From: Kiritimatiellia bacterium
GTDB taxonomy: Bacteria > Verrucomicrobiota > Kiritimatiellia > JAAZAB01
Assembly: GCA_028718125.1 (NCBI GenBank)
Contig: JAQUMN010000008.1
Coordinates: 62,001 to 126,000, forward strand
Reading direction: 5' to 3'
Length of the DNA: 64,000 nucleotides
Position numbers and translations under genes: made by a program. Shown piece by piece: positions 24,567-32,682 of this stretch; position 1 is the stretch's first letter; each line of letters starts with the position of its first letter. Below the pieces are notes generated by a model. That model saw only the letters and a list, made by a program, of their open reading frames with translations. It was not told where the DNA came from and searched no databases.

Positions 24567-25763
24567 ATGTCCATGGATAAAGAGATCAATCAGCAGGCGC
24601 GGGCACTGGGCAAAACCATTATAGACATCCGGCGCGACCTGCACAGCCATCCCGAGCTGGGATTTCAGGAAAAGCGCGCCAGCCGTAAAATCGTTGAAAT
24701 TCTGAATTCCATTGCCTTGGATCGCGTGCAGGCCGGTGTGGCGAAAACAGGGGTTGTCGCCGTGCTGCAGGGTGGTATGCGGCGGGCGGGTGCGCATACG
24801 GTTGCTTTGCGCGCCGATATGGATGCCTTGCCGATTATGGAGGCCAATGCGACGCCTTACCGGTCGCAAACCCCGGGCATCATGCACGCCTGCGGGCATG
24901 ACGGCCACGTGGCGTTATGCCTGGGCGCCGCCATGATCCTGAAAAAAATCCAAGCCCGGATACCGGGCACGGTCAAATTTATTTTTCAGCCTGCCGAGGA
25001 AATCCTGGAACATGGCGGCGCCCAGGCCATGATCCGCGCCGGTGCGCTTGATAATCCGGACGTGGAAGCGATCTTCGGCATGCATGTCAGCCCGAAAATC
25101 CCCTACGGCGTTATCGGCGCGAGCGCCGGGCCCATCATGGCCGCGGCGGATATTTTTACCGTCACGGTGCACGGGAAGGGCGGGCATGGCGCGCATCCGG
25201 AACACTGCGCCGATCCGATCCTGGTTGCCCACCAGATCTACAGCGGCATCCAGGGGATCGAGCGTAATCTGGCGGGGCCGGATGTCCGGGTCATTTCGGT
25301 GTGTGCCATTCATGCCGGCACGGCTTTTAACGTAATCCCGGGTTCGGCGGAAATAAAGGGCACGGTACGCACCTATGACGCCCGCGTTCAGGATCGGATT
25401 ATCCGGCGCCTGCGCGCGGTGGTGAAAGGGATTGCCGCGATCCATGGCGTTCGATGCACGCTGATGTATCGCAAGAGCGTCCCGGCCACAAGCAACGATG
25501 CCAGACTGGTGGAGGTTGCACACGCCGCAGGGCATGCGCTGAAAACGCCGATGGCCGCCAATATCCTCACGATGGGCGGCGAGGATTTTTCGTTTTACAC
25601 CCAAAAGGTGCCGGGCACGTTCATGGAGTTGGGCGTTAAAAAGCATCCGGACCAGCCCTTGTATCATAACAACCGGTTTGACTTCGATGACCGCATTCTC
25701 GCTACGGGCGCGGCGATGATGGCCCGATGCGCGCTGCTGTTCCTGGAGCAGGGCGGCCTGTAG
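24567..25763 (+). CDS. M20-family metal-dependent amidohydrolase
   Basis: 398 residues from ATG 24567, preceded by AAGGGAAG about 6 bases away; ATGs at 24546 and 24573 are alternatives. It has the full set of motifs of the hippurate hydrolase / N-acyl-L-amino-acid amidohydrolase group: 'IRRDLHSHPELGFQE', 'ALRADMDALPI', 'MHACGHDGHVALCLGAA', 'FIFQPAEE', 'GMHVSPKIPYG', 'GKGGHGAHPE' and 'GGEDFSFYTQKVPG'. The enzyme is cytoplasmic, binds two metals and cleaves an amide such as an N-acylated amino acid. A role in diaminopimelate synthesis (N-acetyl-DAP deacetylase) is possible in principle, but a dapL gene is present nearby, which makes that less likely. Confidence 0.92.
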   Translation: MSMDKEINQQARALGKTIIDIRRDLHSHPELGFQEKRASRKIVEILNSIALDRVQAGVAKTGVVAVLQGGMRRAGAHTVALRADMDALPIMEANATPYRSQTPGIMHACGHDGHVALCLGAAMILKKIQARIPGTVKFIFQPAEEILEHGGAQAMIRAGALDNPDVEAIFGMHVSPKIPYGVIGASAGPIMAAADIFTVTVHGKGGHGAHPEHCADPILVAHQIYSGIQGIERNLAGPDVRVISVCAIHAGTAFNVIPGSAEIKGTVRTYDARVQDRIIRRLRAVVKGIAAIHGVRCTLMYRKSVPATSNDARLVEVAHAAGHALKTPMAANILTMGGEDFSFYTQKVPGTFMELGVKKHPDQPLYHNNRFDFDDRILATGAAMMARCALLFLEQGGL

Positions 25764-26051
25764 CCTGCTTGATCTCTCCGACAATGACGTCGCGGCCATG
25801 TTCCGGGGATAATGCCAAGCGCGTGCTCAAGCTGTGATGTCCCTCAGTCTTGTGGGTAGATTGCGAATTTTCCAGCCTGAGGCGGATCCGCCTCTGGCAG
25901 ACAATGCGGTCATTCCCGCGAAAGCGGGAATCCAGCATTGATTTTCCGGTTTCCCGACCCAGGCTCCGCCGGAGCGCTTCGCCGAGGCGAGTCAAGTCGG
26001 GAATGACAATCAGCCCTCAAGACTGAAAACTTACCCAACTGTGAGATTGCC
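25764..26051. repeat. Intergenic hairpin-rich repeat region
   Basis: No gene is seen in the 498 bases between the M20 gene and prfB. 'gcctgaggcggatccgcctc' and 'cattcccgcgaaagcgggaatcc' are hairpins of types widely dispersed in bacterial intergenic DNA. 'ccctcagtcttgtgggtaga' (25852) and 'tcagccctcaagactgaaaa' (26011) are partly inverted to each other, suggesting one composite element of about 190 bases. Confidence 0.5.
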
Positions 26052-26172
26052 CAGGGCTGCGTAATCCATGCCAAAACCAGCGGCGTCGCGGAGCTCCGCC
26101 CTCCAATATCGTGAAAATATTGGCATTCATGGAGGGTCGAGCTCCCGCGAGACCGTTCTTGACGCAGCCTTG
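26052..26172 (-). mobile_element. MITE-like element, complete copy E
   Basis: 121 bp with ends CAGGGCTGCGT and GACGCAGCCTTG, inverted to each other. It is flanked by a perfect 10-bp direct repeat TGAGATTGCC (26042-26051 and 26173-26182), the mark of a target-site duplication. Its inner sequence ('accagcggcgtcgcggagct', 'gccctccaatatcg', 'gtcgagctcccgcgagaccg') is the reverse of copy A. It is non-coding and lies about 90 bases upstream of prfB. Confidence 0.85.
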
Positions 26173-26261
26173 TGAGATTGCCCGGCCGGCTTTGCTTGAC
26201 GCTTGCCTTGCGGCCTTATTTCCTGCAAAGTATCGGCGTCTGGCAAGGAAAGGGATCTCGT

Positions 26262-27387
26262 ATGCTTGAAGATATCAAAGAGAAAATCGCTCCCATGGTA
26301 GCCCGCCTTGCGGAAATGCGGGGTTATCTTTGACGTCGCAACCCGCGCCGCCGAACTGGCCGAACTCGAAAAAAAAATGGCCGCGCCCGAATTCTGGAAC
26401 GACCAGAATGCCGCCAAGTCGGTGATCGACCAGGCCAATGCCCAGCGCGCCGTGCTTAACCCGTTCAAGGTCGTCTCCGGCCGGCTGGACGATGTCCGCA
26501 TCCTTGTGGAGCTGGCCGAAGCTGAGCCCGATGCCGCGCATCGCGCGGAGACGCTTGCCGAGATTACCCGGGAGATGGAGCAATTCGAGGCCGCCTTCCG
26601 CAAACTGGAAATCGAGGCGTTGTTCAACGGACGGCTTGACCGGCACAATGCCTATTTAAGCCTGCATGCGGGCGCGGGCGGCACGGAGGCCTGCGACTGG
26701 GCCGCCATGCTTATGCGCATGTACCGCCGCTATTGCGAACAGCATGGGTTCCAGGTGACGATCCTGGATATGCTTTCCGGCGAAGAGGCCGGCGTTAAAA
26801 GCGCGACTATGCTGGTGGAGGGCGAATATGCCTACGGGTATCTCTCGGCCGAGCGCGGCGTGCACCGGCTGGTGCGCATCAGTCCCTTCGATTCCAACAA
26901 GCGGCGGCATACATCCTTTGCCTCGCTGGATGTCGTGGCGGAACTGGATGACGATGCGGAAGTGGAAATTACCGAGGCCGACCTGCGGGTGGATACGTAT
27001 CGCGCCGGCGGCGCCGGCGGCCAGCATGTCAACAAGACCGATTCGGCCATCCGCCTGACGCATCTGGCGACGGGGATCGTTGTGTCCTGCCAGTCGGAGC
27101 GCTCGCAACATGCCAACCGCCAGAAGGCCATGAAGCTCCTGCGCTCGCGGGTATATGAACTGATGCAGGACCAGAAGCGGCAGGAGATGGAGAAATTTTA
27201 CGGGGAAAAGGGCGAGATCGCCTGGGGCCGCCAGATTCGTTCCTATGTGCTCCAGCCTTATACCATGGCCAAGGACCACCGCACGGATGTCGAAGTCGGC
27301 AACGTCATGGGCGTGCTCGAAGGCGACCTGGATAAATTTATCGAAGCCTATTTGAAATACAAGCGAACCGCGGCGGTCGGAACGTGA
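26262..27387 (+). CDS. prfB: Peptide chain release factor 2, programmed frameshift
   Basis: The gene reads 26262-26330 in one frame, shifts +1 at CUU-UGA-C, and continues 26332-27387, giving 374 residues. The first 23 codons (MLEDIKEKIAPMVARLAEMRGYL) match the RF2 N-terminus. The coding sequence after the shift (DVATRAAELAELEKKMAAPE) continues as the RF2 coiled-coil domain. The stop-recognition motif SPF lies in 'RISPFDSNKRRHTSF', and the catalytic GGQ at about residues 252-254 in 'GAGGQHVNKTDSAIRLTH'. RF2 terminates translation at UGA and UAA in the cytoplasm. The in-frame UGA lets RF2 regulate its own synthesis. A simple single-frame call would start at a false TTG at 26308. Confidence 0.96.
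26316..26334 (+). promoter_or_regulatory. prfB +1 frameshift site
   Basis: The sequence is ATGCGGGGTTATCTTTGAC. The CUU slip codon (26328-26330) is followed by in-frame UGA (26331-26333) and C, the poor-termination context known from other prfB genes. CGGGG, 3-6 bases before the slip codon, can act as the internal Shine-Dalgarno stimulator. Confidence 0.93.
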
Positions 27388-27760
27388 GGCAGGCGCCAGA
27401 CGACGGATTGAAGAGAGGTCGTAGGTTTTAGACCGTAGACTGATGGAGGGATTCCGCGATAGAGATTGATCCGCCGTCGTCCCGATCGCGCCGTTTAGGC
27501 GGGTATCGGGGCGAAGGCGGATGTCACCGTGTGCCGAATTCGGGTGTCCGCGGAGCGGACTTCGGAAAAACAAGGCCAGCTTGGGCCGAATTCGGGTGCG
27601 CCGCGCGCAGCGCCATACTCGTGTATGCGCAAGCGCGGGAAACCCGCAGGCGACACAAGATCGCCGCCGCTTTTTACGAACCGAATTCGATCACACTGCC
27701 GTGAGAGGTTATAGACAAGGTTGGCATTATATAGCCAAGAACGAGGAACCAAGAACAGAA
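27388..27760. other. Intergenic region with hairpin and direct repeats
   Basis: No convincing gene lies between prfB and yicC. A hairpin 'cccgatcgcgcc...gggtatcggg' is at 27481-27510. 'gccgaattcgggtg' occurs at 27533-27546 and 27585-27598, with a shorter 'ccgaattcg' at 27680. A short-period repeat 'agccaagaacgaggaaccaa' (27732-27751) abuts the yicC start. A possible ORF from 27521 is just an upstream extension of yicC over this repeat DNA. Confidence 0.5.
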
Positions 27761-28663
27761 ATGAGCATCAAAAGCATGACGGGGCACGGCCGGGCTGAAG
27801 TAGCCGCCGGCGGCATCAAGGTTGCCGTCGAACTGCGCGCGGTCAACCACCGCCAGTTCGAAGCGCGCCTGGATCTGCCCCCGGCTCTGGCGGCGATCGA
27901 GGCCGACGTGCGCGCACGTTTGCACGAGCGGATTGCCCGCGGATATGTGACCTGCCGGGTGCAACTGGATGTGTCTGCCGCCATACGGCGTGAGGCCGTG
28001 TGCGTGGATTACGATTTGGCCGCCGCGTTTGTGGGGCGCTTGCGCCAGGCAGGCCGCAAGCTGGGGTTGAAGGACGATTTGACCGTCAGTGCTCTGCTCA
28101 ATATGCCCGGCCTTGTAACCAGTACCGACATATCAGCGAAGCTCGACAAGGTGGGGCCGCAGGCCATGAAGTGCCTGGACCAGGCGCTCAAATCCTTTGT
28201 GGCCATGCGCGCCGTCGAGGGTCGGGAACTGGAACGGGATATCCAGGCGCGGCTGCGGGTTCTCGTCGGCCTTATTGATAAAATTGCCGGACGCGCGCCG
28301 GAGGTTGCCGGAACCTATCGCCAGGCTCTGCTGGCGCGTCTGCAGAAAGCGGGTGTGCCGTTGAGCCAGGGCGATGACCGGCTGATCCGCGAGGTCGCGC
28401 TCTTCGCGGATCGCTCGGACATTACCGAGGAAGCGACGCGTCTGCGCAGTCATCTCAAGCAGGTTCGCGAGCATTTAACCTCGGCCACGCCGGTGGCAGT
28501 GGCCACACCAGTGGGGCGGACCCTTGATTTTCTGTTGCAGGAAATGTTCCGTGAAATCAATACAATCGGTTCCAAGGCCAACGATACGGCCATTACCGGC
28601 ATGGTGGTGAAGGCCAAGGCCGAGTTGGAGCGTATCCGTGAGCAGGTTCAAAACGTGGAATGA
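27761..28663 (+). CDS. yicC: YicC-family endoribonuclease
   Basis: 300 residues from ATG 27761; the N-terminus MSIKSMTGHGRAEVAAGG is that of the YicC family, and the 80-codon upstream extension is repeat DNA. Other landmarks are 'VELRAVNHRQFEARLDLP', 'RLHERIARGYVTCRVQL', and the C-terminal 'GRTLDFLLQEMFREINTIGS' followed by 'KANDTAITGMVVKAKAELER'. Members are stress-related endoribonucleases found in most bacteria and are often encoded next to gmk, as here. The stop codon overlaps the gmk start (ATGA at 28660), so the two are translationally coupled. Confidence 0.95.
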   Translation: MSIKSMTGHGRAEVAAGGIKVAVELRAVNHRQFEARLDLPPALAAIEADVRARLHERIARGYVTCRVQLDVSAAIRREAVCVDYDLAAAFVGRLRQAGRKLGLKDDLTVSALLNMPGLVTSTDISAKLDKVGPQAMKCLDQALKSFVAMRAVEGRELERDIQARLRVLVGLIDKIAGRAPEVAGTYRQALLARLQKAGVPLSQGDDRLIREVALFADRSDITEEATRLRSHLKQVREHLTSATPVAVATPVGRTLDFLLQEMFREINTIGSKANDTAITGMVVKAKAELERIREQVQNVE

Positions 28664-29277
28664 ACACCCCTGTCCAACGTCCATTGTTGCTGGTTGTTTC
28701 CGCCCCCTCGGGCGCAGGGAAGACGACCTTGGGCGCGCGGCTGCTGGAGGCGTTTCCCGACATGATCCGTTCCATTTCCTGCACCACGCGCGCGCCGCGG
28801 CCGGGCGAAGCGAACGGCCGGGATTATTTTTTTATTGATATGGCCGAGTTCAAGCGGCGGATTGCTGCGGGCTCTTTTCTGGAGTATGCCCAGGTGCATG
28901 GCGCCTGGTACGGCACGCCGCGCGAGCCGGTCGAGCAGGCCCTGCGGGCGGGACGCGACGTGCTGTTGATCATTGATGTGCAGGGCGCTGAGCGCATCCG
29001 GCAGTTGATGGCGCCCCCCGCCGCCGCCGCCGATTTGCAGCGCGCGTTTGTGGATGTTTTTATTGTGCCGCCGGACATGGCCACGCTTCGCCAACGGCTG
29101 ACGGGGCGGGGGCAGGACGATGCGGCCACGATCGAGCGCCGGCTGCAAAATGCCGGGGACGAAATGGCGGGCGCCTCGCGTTTTCAGTACCGGATTGTCA
29201 ACGATTGTCTGGAGGACGCGGCGGCGCGCCTGCAGGCCATTGTGCGGGAAGAACATGGCCGCGTGGTGAAGGATTGA
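28660..29277 (+). CDS. gmk: Guanylate kinase
   Basis: 205 residues, the normal length. It phosphorylates GMP to GDP with ATP in the cytoplasm. The P-loop 'SAPSGAGKTTLGARLL' is near the N-terminus, followed by 'RSISCTTRAPRPGEANGRDY' (GMP-binding region), 'FLEYAQVHGAWYGTP' and 'LLIIDVQGAERIRQ'. The late segment 'IVNDCLEDAAARLQAIV' is also typical. It overlaps yicC by 4 bases. The insertion 'APPAAAADLQ' in the middle is unusual but lies at a surface loop position. Downstream there is a 180-base repeat-filled gap before coaC. Confidence 0.96.
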   Translation: MNTPVQRPLLLVVSAPSGAGKTTLGARLLEAFPDMIRSISCTTRAPRPGEANGRDYFFIDMAEFKRRIAAGSFLEYAQVHGAWYGTPREPVEQALRAGRDVLLIIDVQGAERIRQLMAPPAAAADLQRAFVDVFIVPPDMATLRQRLTGRGQDDAATIERRLQNAGDEMAGASRFQYRIVNDCLEDAAARLQAIVREEHGRVVKD

Positions 29278-29309
29278 GTCCGTGATGTAAGGAAATTTGA
29301 ATGATATGC

Positions 29310-29404
29310 CCTCTCCCTTGGGAGAGGGCAGGGTGAGGGGCGCCTAACGGTTGCCCCTCACCCGATCCCGCAACGCGGGATCGACCTCTCCCGAGGGAGA
29401 GGTG
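29310..29404. repeat. Long GC-rich inverted repeat
   Basis: 'gccctctcccttgggagagg' with 'gggtgaggggc' is answered by 'gcccctcacccgatcccgc' and 'gacctctcccgagggagagg'. The arms form a large hairpin with two smaller ones inside. The right half recurs at 31015-31065. It sits between gmk and coaC. Confidence 0.7.
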
Positions 29405-29460
29405 AAACAGTTACCAAAGGCCTGATTCGTGTGTTTTTGCATATTAAAACGAGGTGCACT

Positions 29461-30009
29461 ATGGCTGACAACAAACATATCGTGCTGGGCGTGACCGGGT
29501 CAATTGCCGCTTACAAGGCCGCCGAGCTGGTGCGGCTGATGATTAAAAAAAATTGGGAGGTGTCGGTCGTGATGACCCAAGCTGCCACCCGGTTTGTCGG
29601 GGAACTGACCTTCCGCACCCTGACCCGCCGTCCCGTGGTCATCGACATGTTCCAGGAAACCGAAGTCTGGCGGCCGACGCATATTTCCCTGGCCGACTGG
29701 GCCGATGTGCTCGTGATTGCGCCCTGCACGGCTAACGTGATGGCTAAACTGGCGCACGGGCTGGCGGACGATGCCCTGAGTGCGACGGCGTTGGCCTGTC
29801 AGGCGCCGCTGGTGGTGGCTCCGGCCATGAATGAAAAAATGTGGAATAACCCCGCGACGCGCGAAAACGTTCGCGTTCTGAAATCCCGCAAAGCGGTGGT
29901 CGTGGACGTGGAACCGGGCGAACTGGCCTGCGGCTATGAAGGGCGTGGACGGTTGGCTGCGTTGGACGCGATTATGGCGGCGGTTGCCAAGTGCCTGAAA
30001 TCAAGGTGA
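29461..30009 (+). CDS. coaC: Phosphopantothenoylcysteine decarboxylase
   Basis: 182 residues from ATG 29461 (GAGGTG about 5 bases upstream). It is the flavoprotein half of coenzyme A synthesis, which decarboxylates 4'-phosphopantothenoylcysteine using FMN. Landmarks are 'IVLGVTGSIAAYKAAELVR', 'VSVVMTQAATRFV' and 'HISLADWADVLVIAPCTANV' (HFCD family active region), 'MAKLAHGLADDALSATALA', 'VAPAMNEKMWNNPAT', and 'GELACGYEGRGRL' with the substrate-flap 'ACG' cysteine. In most bacteria it is fused to CoaB; here the synthetase half is a separate gene 313 bases downstream with a DUF1232 gene between. Confidence 0.93.
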   Translation: MADNKHIVLGVTGSIAAYKAAELVRLMIKKNWEVSVVMTQAATRFVGELTFRTLTRRPVVIDMFQETEVWRPTHISLADWADVLVIAPCTANVMAKLAHGLADDALSATALACQAPLVVAPAMNEKMWNNPATRENVRVLKSRKAVVVDVEPGELACGYEGRGRLAALDAIMAAVAKCLKSR

Positions 30010-30356
30010 TCGATGCAATCATGATCCATTGGTTCCAGGCAAAAGCGAAGCAAGCGCATGCGGCGATCAAAGTGTATCGTTTAGCTTTTGCCGATGCGCG
30101 CACACCGCGGCGCGGAAAGTTTTATATCGGCTTGGCGCTGGTCTATCTCGTCAGTCCGCTGGATGTGATTCCGGATTGGATTCCCGTCATCGGCTGGCTG
30201 GATGAACTGGTGGTGGTCCCTCTGCTGTTGGCCTTGGCCCGGCGCGCAATCCCGGAGAACGTATTGGCCGATTGCCGCCGGAAAGTTGAACAATCGGAGG
30301 AAGAGGGGAAGAAAGGGCATAATGCGTATTTTAATAACAGCCGGGCCAACCCGTGA
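29991..30356 (+). CDS. DUF1232 (YkvA-like) small membrane protein
   Basis: 121 residues from GTG 29991 (overlapping the coaC end by 19 bases); ATG 30021 is an alternative start. The core 'KFYIGLALVYLVSPLDVIPD' with 'WIPVIGWLDELVVVPLLLAL' is the DUF1232 signature: a short membrane-associated helical hairpin with the invariant 'SPxDxIPD'. The function of DUF1232 proteins is unknown. Its 3' end overlaps coaB by 35 bases, so it sits inside a coaC-coaB operon in a continuous overlapping arrangement. The C-terminus is polar and charged (KVEQSEEEGKKGHN). Confidence 0.85.
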   Translation: MPEIKVIDAIMIHWFQAKAKQAHAAIKVYRLAFADARTPRRGKFYIGLALVYLVSPLDVIPDWIPVIGWLDELVVVPLLLALARRAIPENVLADCRRKVEQSEEEGKKGHNAYFNNSRANP

Positions 30357-30984
30357 GGCAATTGATCCGGTGCGTTTTCTCAGCAACCGGTCCAGCGGCA
30401 AGATGGGCTATTGCCTGGCGCGCGTTGCCGCGCGGCGCGGGCATGGTGTCACGCTGGTTTCCGGTCCGGTGGCGCTGCGGCCGCCGGAGGGGGTAACTTT
30501 CGTGCCGGTTACGAGCGCACTCGAAATGCTGGCGGCCGTCAAACGCCATCTGCCCCGGTGCGACGCGCTTATCATGGCTGCTGCCGTGGCCGACTGGCGG
30601 CCGCGGAACGTCAGCCCTCAAAAGCTTAAGAAAGCCACGGCGTCCCGGGTGCTATGCCTGGTGCCGACGCCGGATATTCTTGCCAGCCTGCGGTCGAAAA
30701 AGGGGCGGCGCATATTTATCGGATTTGCGGCGGAGACGGAACGGCTCCTTGCCGAAGCGCATCGGAAACTGAGGGATAAGAATCTGGATTTGATCGTGGC
30801 CAATGACGTGAGCCGCCGGGATGCCGGGTTCGAGGTGGATACCAACCGGGTAACGCTGGTGGATGCAAGCGGCAGGGTGCAGGCCTTGCCCCTCATGACC
30901 AAGATGAAGGTGGCCGCGCGCATCCTGGATTGGCTGGAAGCGTGTGGCCTGAGTGCCAGGGTGTTGCAGCGGAGCGCCGAATAA
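30322..30984 (+). CDS. coaB: Phosphopantothenate-cysteine ligase
   Basis: 220 residues from ATG 30322; the protein then starts MRILITAGPTREAIDPVRFL like CoaB, and GGGAAGAAAGG lies upstream. 'SNRSSGKMGYCLARVAARRG' is the nucleotide-binding region, 'DALIMAAAVADWRP' the conserved 'AAAVADW' motif, 'FIGFAAET' and 'LDLIVANDV' the later conserved blocks. The enzyme joins cysteine to 4'-phosphopantothenate; the family uses CTP or ATP. It partners with the separate coaC upstream. The loop normally 'KIKK' is here 'QKLKKA'. The frame starts inside the end of the DUF1232 gene, indicating coupled translation. Confidence 0.93.
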   Translation: MRILITAGPTREAIDPVRFLSNRSSGKMGYCLARVAARRGHGVTLVSGPVALRPPEGVTFVPVTSALEMLAAVKRHLPRCDALIMAAAVADWRPRNVSPQKLKKATASRVLCLVPTPDILASLRSKKGRRIFIGFAAETERLLAEAHRKLRDKNLDLIVANDVSRRDAGFEVDTNRVTLVDASGRVQALPLMTKMKVAARILDWLEACGLSARVLQRSAE

Positions 30985-31381
30985 ATGTCACGGTCACCGC
31001 GGCGCGTATTGTTGCACCTCACCCAATCCCGCAAAACGAGATCGACCTCTCCCTAGGAAGAGGTGAAATAGCTGCGTTCCTGAGGCCTAATTCAATGCAT
31101 AGGAATATCAATCCGTTTTTGTTGTCATTCCGAGCGTAGAAGAGGAATCTCGCCGCGAGAGATCCCTTCGACTTCGCTCAGGGCAGGCTCTTCACTGCGT
31201 TCGGGATGACAATCCGAACAGCATAAAAGTCGCCCCGCCTTGCAGGGCCGAATTCATCGATATTGCTTCACCCCTTGAGTACGCGCATGGCAAGTATGAG
31301 CGAAAACCGGAAAACACCCGAAAATCAAGAAGTTATCCGTGTGTATCCGTGTTAGTCGGTGGTTCGATTTCCGGATTTAGG
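30985..31381. repeat. Intergenic repeats between coaB and DUF72 gene
   Basis: No gene is seen in about 400 bases. 31015-31065 repeats the right half of the hairpin at 29310-29404. 31122-31210 is a second hairpin with ends 'ttgtcattccgagcg' and 'gcgttcgggatgacaa', containing 'atcccttcgacttcgctcag'. 31333-31365 has the short-period repeat 'atccgtgtgtatccgtg'. Confidence 0.6.
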
Positions 31382-32248
31382 ATGAATGGCCAGCCTCCAG
31401 TCTATTTCGGCATCGCCGGATGGTCGTATCCGGACTGGAACGGGGTTCTCTATCCACCGGGGTTGCGCGAGCAGTTGCCTTTCGTCGCGCGTTACGTGGA
31501 CCTGATGGAGATTAACAGCACGTTTTACAGGCCACCCCAGGCGCGCCATGCGGAAGCCTGGTTGAAACAGACGGCGTTCAAGCCGGAGTTCCGCTTCGCG
31601 GCCAAGCTGCACCAGGACATCACGCATGGCGGCAAGCTGGAACCGGAAATGGCGCGCGCGTTTCACGAAGGATTCCACCCCATGACCGCCGCCGGCAAAC
31701 TCCTGCATCTGCTGGCGCAATTCAAGTTCGATTTCAATGATACCCCGGAACACCGCGCCCACCTGCTCCGGATCGGGGAAGCGTTCGGCGACATGGCCAA
31801 CCTGACCCTCGAACTGCGCCATAACTCGTGGCAGGCCCCGGCGGCCTTGGGCTTTTTAGAGGGGCTGAAGATCACGGTGGCCAACCTCGATTACCCGTTG
31901 GCCCGGAACAGTTTTAATTTGGCCGAGTGCCGCGTCGGCGCCGACCGCTACCTGCGTCTGCACGGGCGCAATGCCGGCGCCTGGTTCGATAAGCAAGCGG
32001 GCCGAGATGAGACCTATAACTATTACTATTCGCATCTGGAACTAGAAGGCATTTGCCGGCGGGCCGCAATTCTCCAGCGCGACAGCCGCAGTCTGACCGT
32101 CGTGGCCAACAACCATTTCCAGGCTAAGGAAGTCACCAATATCCTCCAGCTTAAAGCCATGCTGACCGGACGGAAAGTACCGGTGCCGCCGGGACTGCTG
32201 GCGCATTATCCGGAATTGAAAGACATTGCCGCCCCGCCACCGGTATGA
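31382..32248 (+). CDS. DUF72 (YecE-like) protein
   Basis: 288 residues from ATG 31382; the open frame extends to a GTG at 31349 over a short repeat. The start 'VYFGIAGWSYPDWNGVLYPP', the 'NSTFYRPPQ' motif, 'FRFAAKLHQDITHG', 'LTLELRHNSW' and 'YLRLHGRNAGAWFD' are conserved DUF72 blocks; the family forms a TIM-barrel fold with the 'E.N.TFY' and 'E.R..SW' residues lining the pocket. The biochemical function is unknown. The C-terminus 'LTVVANNHFQAKEVTNILQL' is the usual 'V.FNNH..G.A..NA' region in modified form. It is cytoplasmic with no signal peptide. Confidence 0.92.
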   Translation: MNGQPPVYFGIAGWSYPDWNGVLYPPGLREQLPFVARYVDLMEINSTFYRPPQARHAEAWLKQTAFKPEFRFAAKLHQDITHGGKLEPEMARAFHEGFHPMTAAGKLLHLLAQFKFDFNDTPEHRAHLLRIGEAFGDMANLTLELRHNSWQAPAALGFLEGLKITVANLDYPLARNSFNLAECRVGADRYLRLHGRNAGAWFDKQAGRDETYNYYYSHLELEGICRRAAILQRDSRSLTVVANNHFQAKEVTNILQLKAMLTGRKVPVPPGLLAHYPELKDIAAPPPV

Positions 32249-32307
32249 TATAAGCATGCGGCAGGCGGAATATGGCCCGCGGGCAAAAATCTTTATCCGA
32301 GGTTCTT

Positions 32308-32682
32308 ATGTTCGAAATCAGCGTTAAAACCCATTTTTCCGGCGCCCATTTCCTGGCAGGCTATCCCGGTGTATGTGCCAACCTGCACGGGCATAATTGG
32401 GAAGTCGAAGTGTTTCTGCGCGGTCCCAAGACCGATTCCGTGGGCATGCTGGCGGATTTCAGGCAGGTCAAAACGGCTATTCATGCAGCCGTTGATCCTT
32501 TGGATCACAAGCAATTGAACGACCTGGCTATGTTTACACGCCAGAATCCGTCGTCGGAAAACCTGGCCCGGTATCTCTTCAGTGCCCTGTCGAAACGGCT
32601 GAACAGCCGGCGTGTAAAAGTCCATCGCATCTGGGTCAGCGAGTCCCCCGGCACGTCCGCGACCTATTGGGAAAAGGCCTGA
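32308..32682 (+). CDS. queD: 6-carboxy-5,6,7,8-tetrahydropterin synthase
   Basis: 124 residues from ATG 32308, with CCGAGG about 6 bases upstream. QueD converts 7,8-dihydroneopterin triphosphate to carboxytetrahydropterin in queuosine (7-deazaguanine) synthesis. The zinc histidines are in 'THFSGAHFL' and 'NLHGHNW', the catalytic Cys in 'YPGVCANLHGH', and 'PLDHKQLND' with 'PSSENLARYLF' are conserved. The stop abuts the queE start directly, so the two form an operon. queC is not in the window. Confidence 0.95.
   Translation: MFEISVKTHFSGAHFLAGYPGVCANLHGHNWEVEVFLRGPKTDSVGMLADFRQVKTAIHAAVDPLDHKQLNDLAMFTRQNPSSENLARYLFSALSKRLNSRRVKVHRIWVSESPGTSATYWEKA

Noticed and set aside
26308-26331. prfB start at TTG 26308
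   Set aside because: This start would give MRKCGVIFD...; the true N-terminus is in the other frame upstream, joined by the +1 frameshift site.
29310-29404. CRISPR-like or terminator interpretation of the GC-rich repeats
   Set aside because: There are no regularly spaced identical repeats with unique spacers, and no T tract follows the stem; it is better seen as a dispersed hairpin element.
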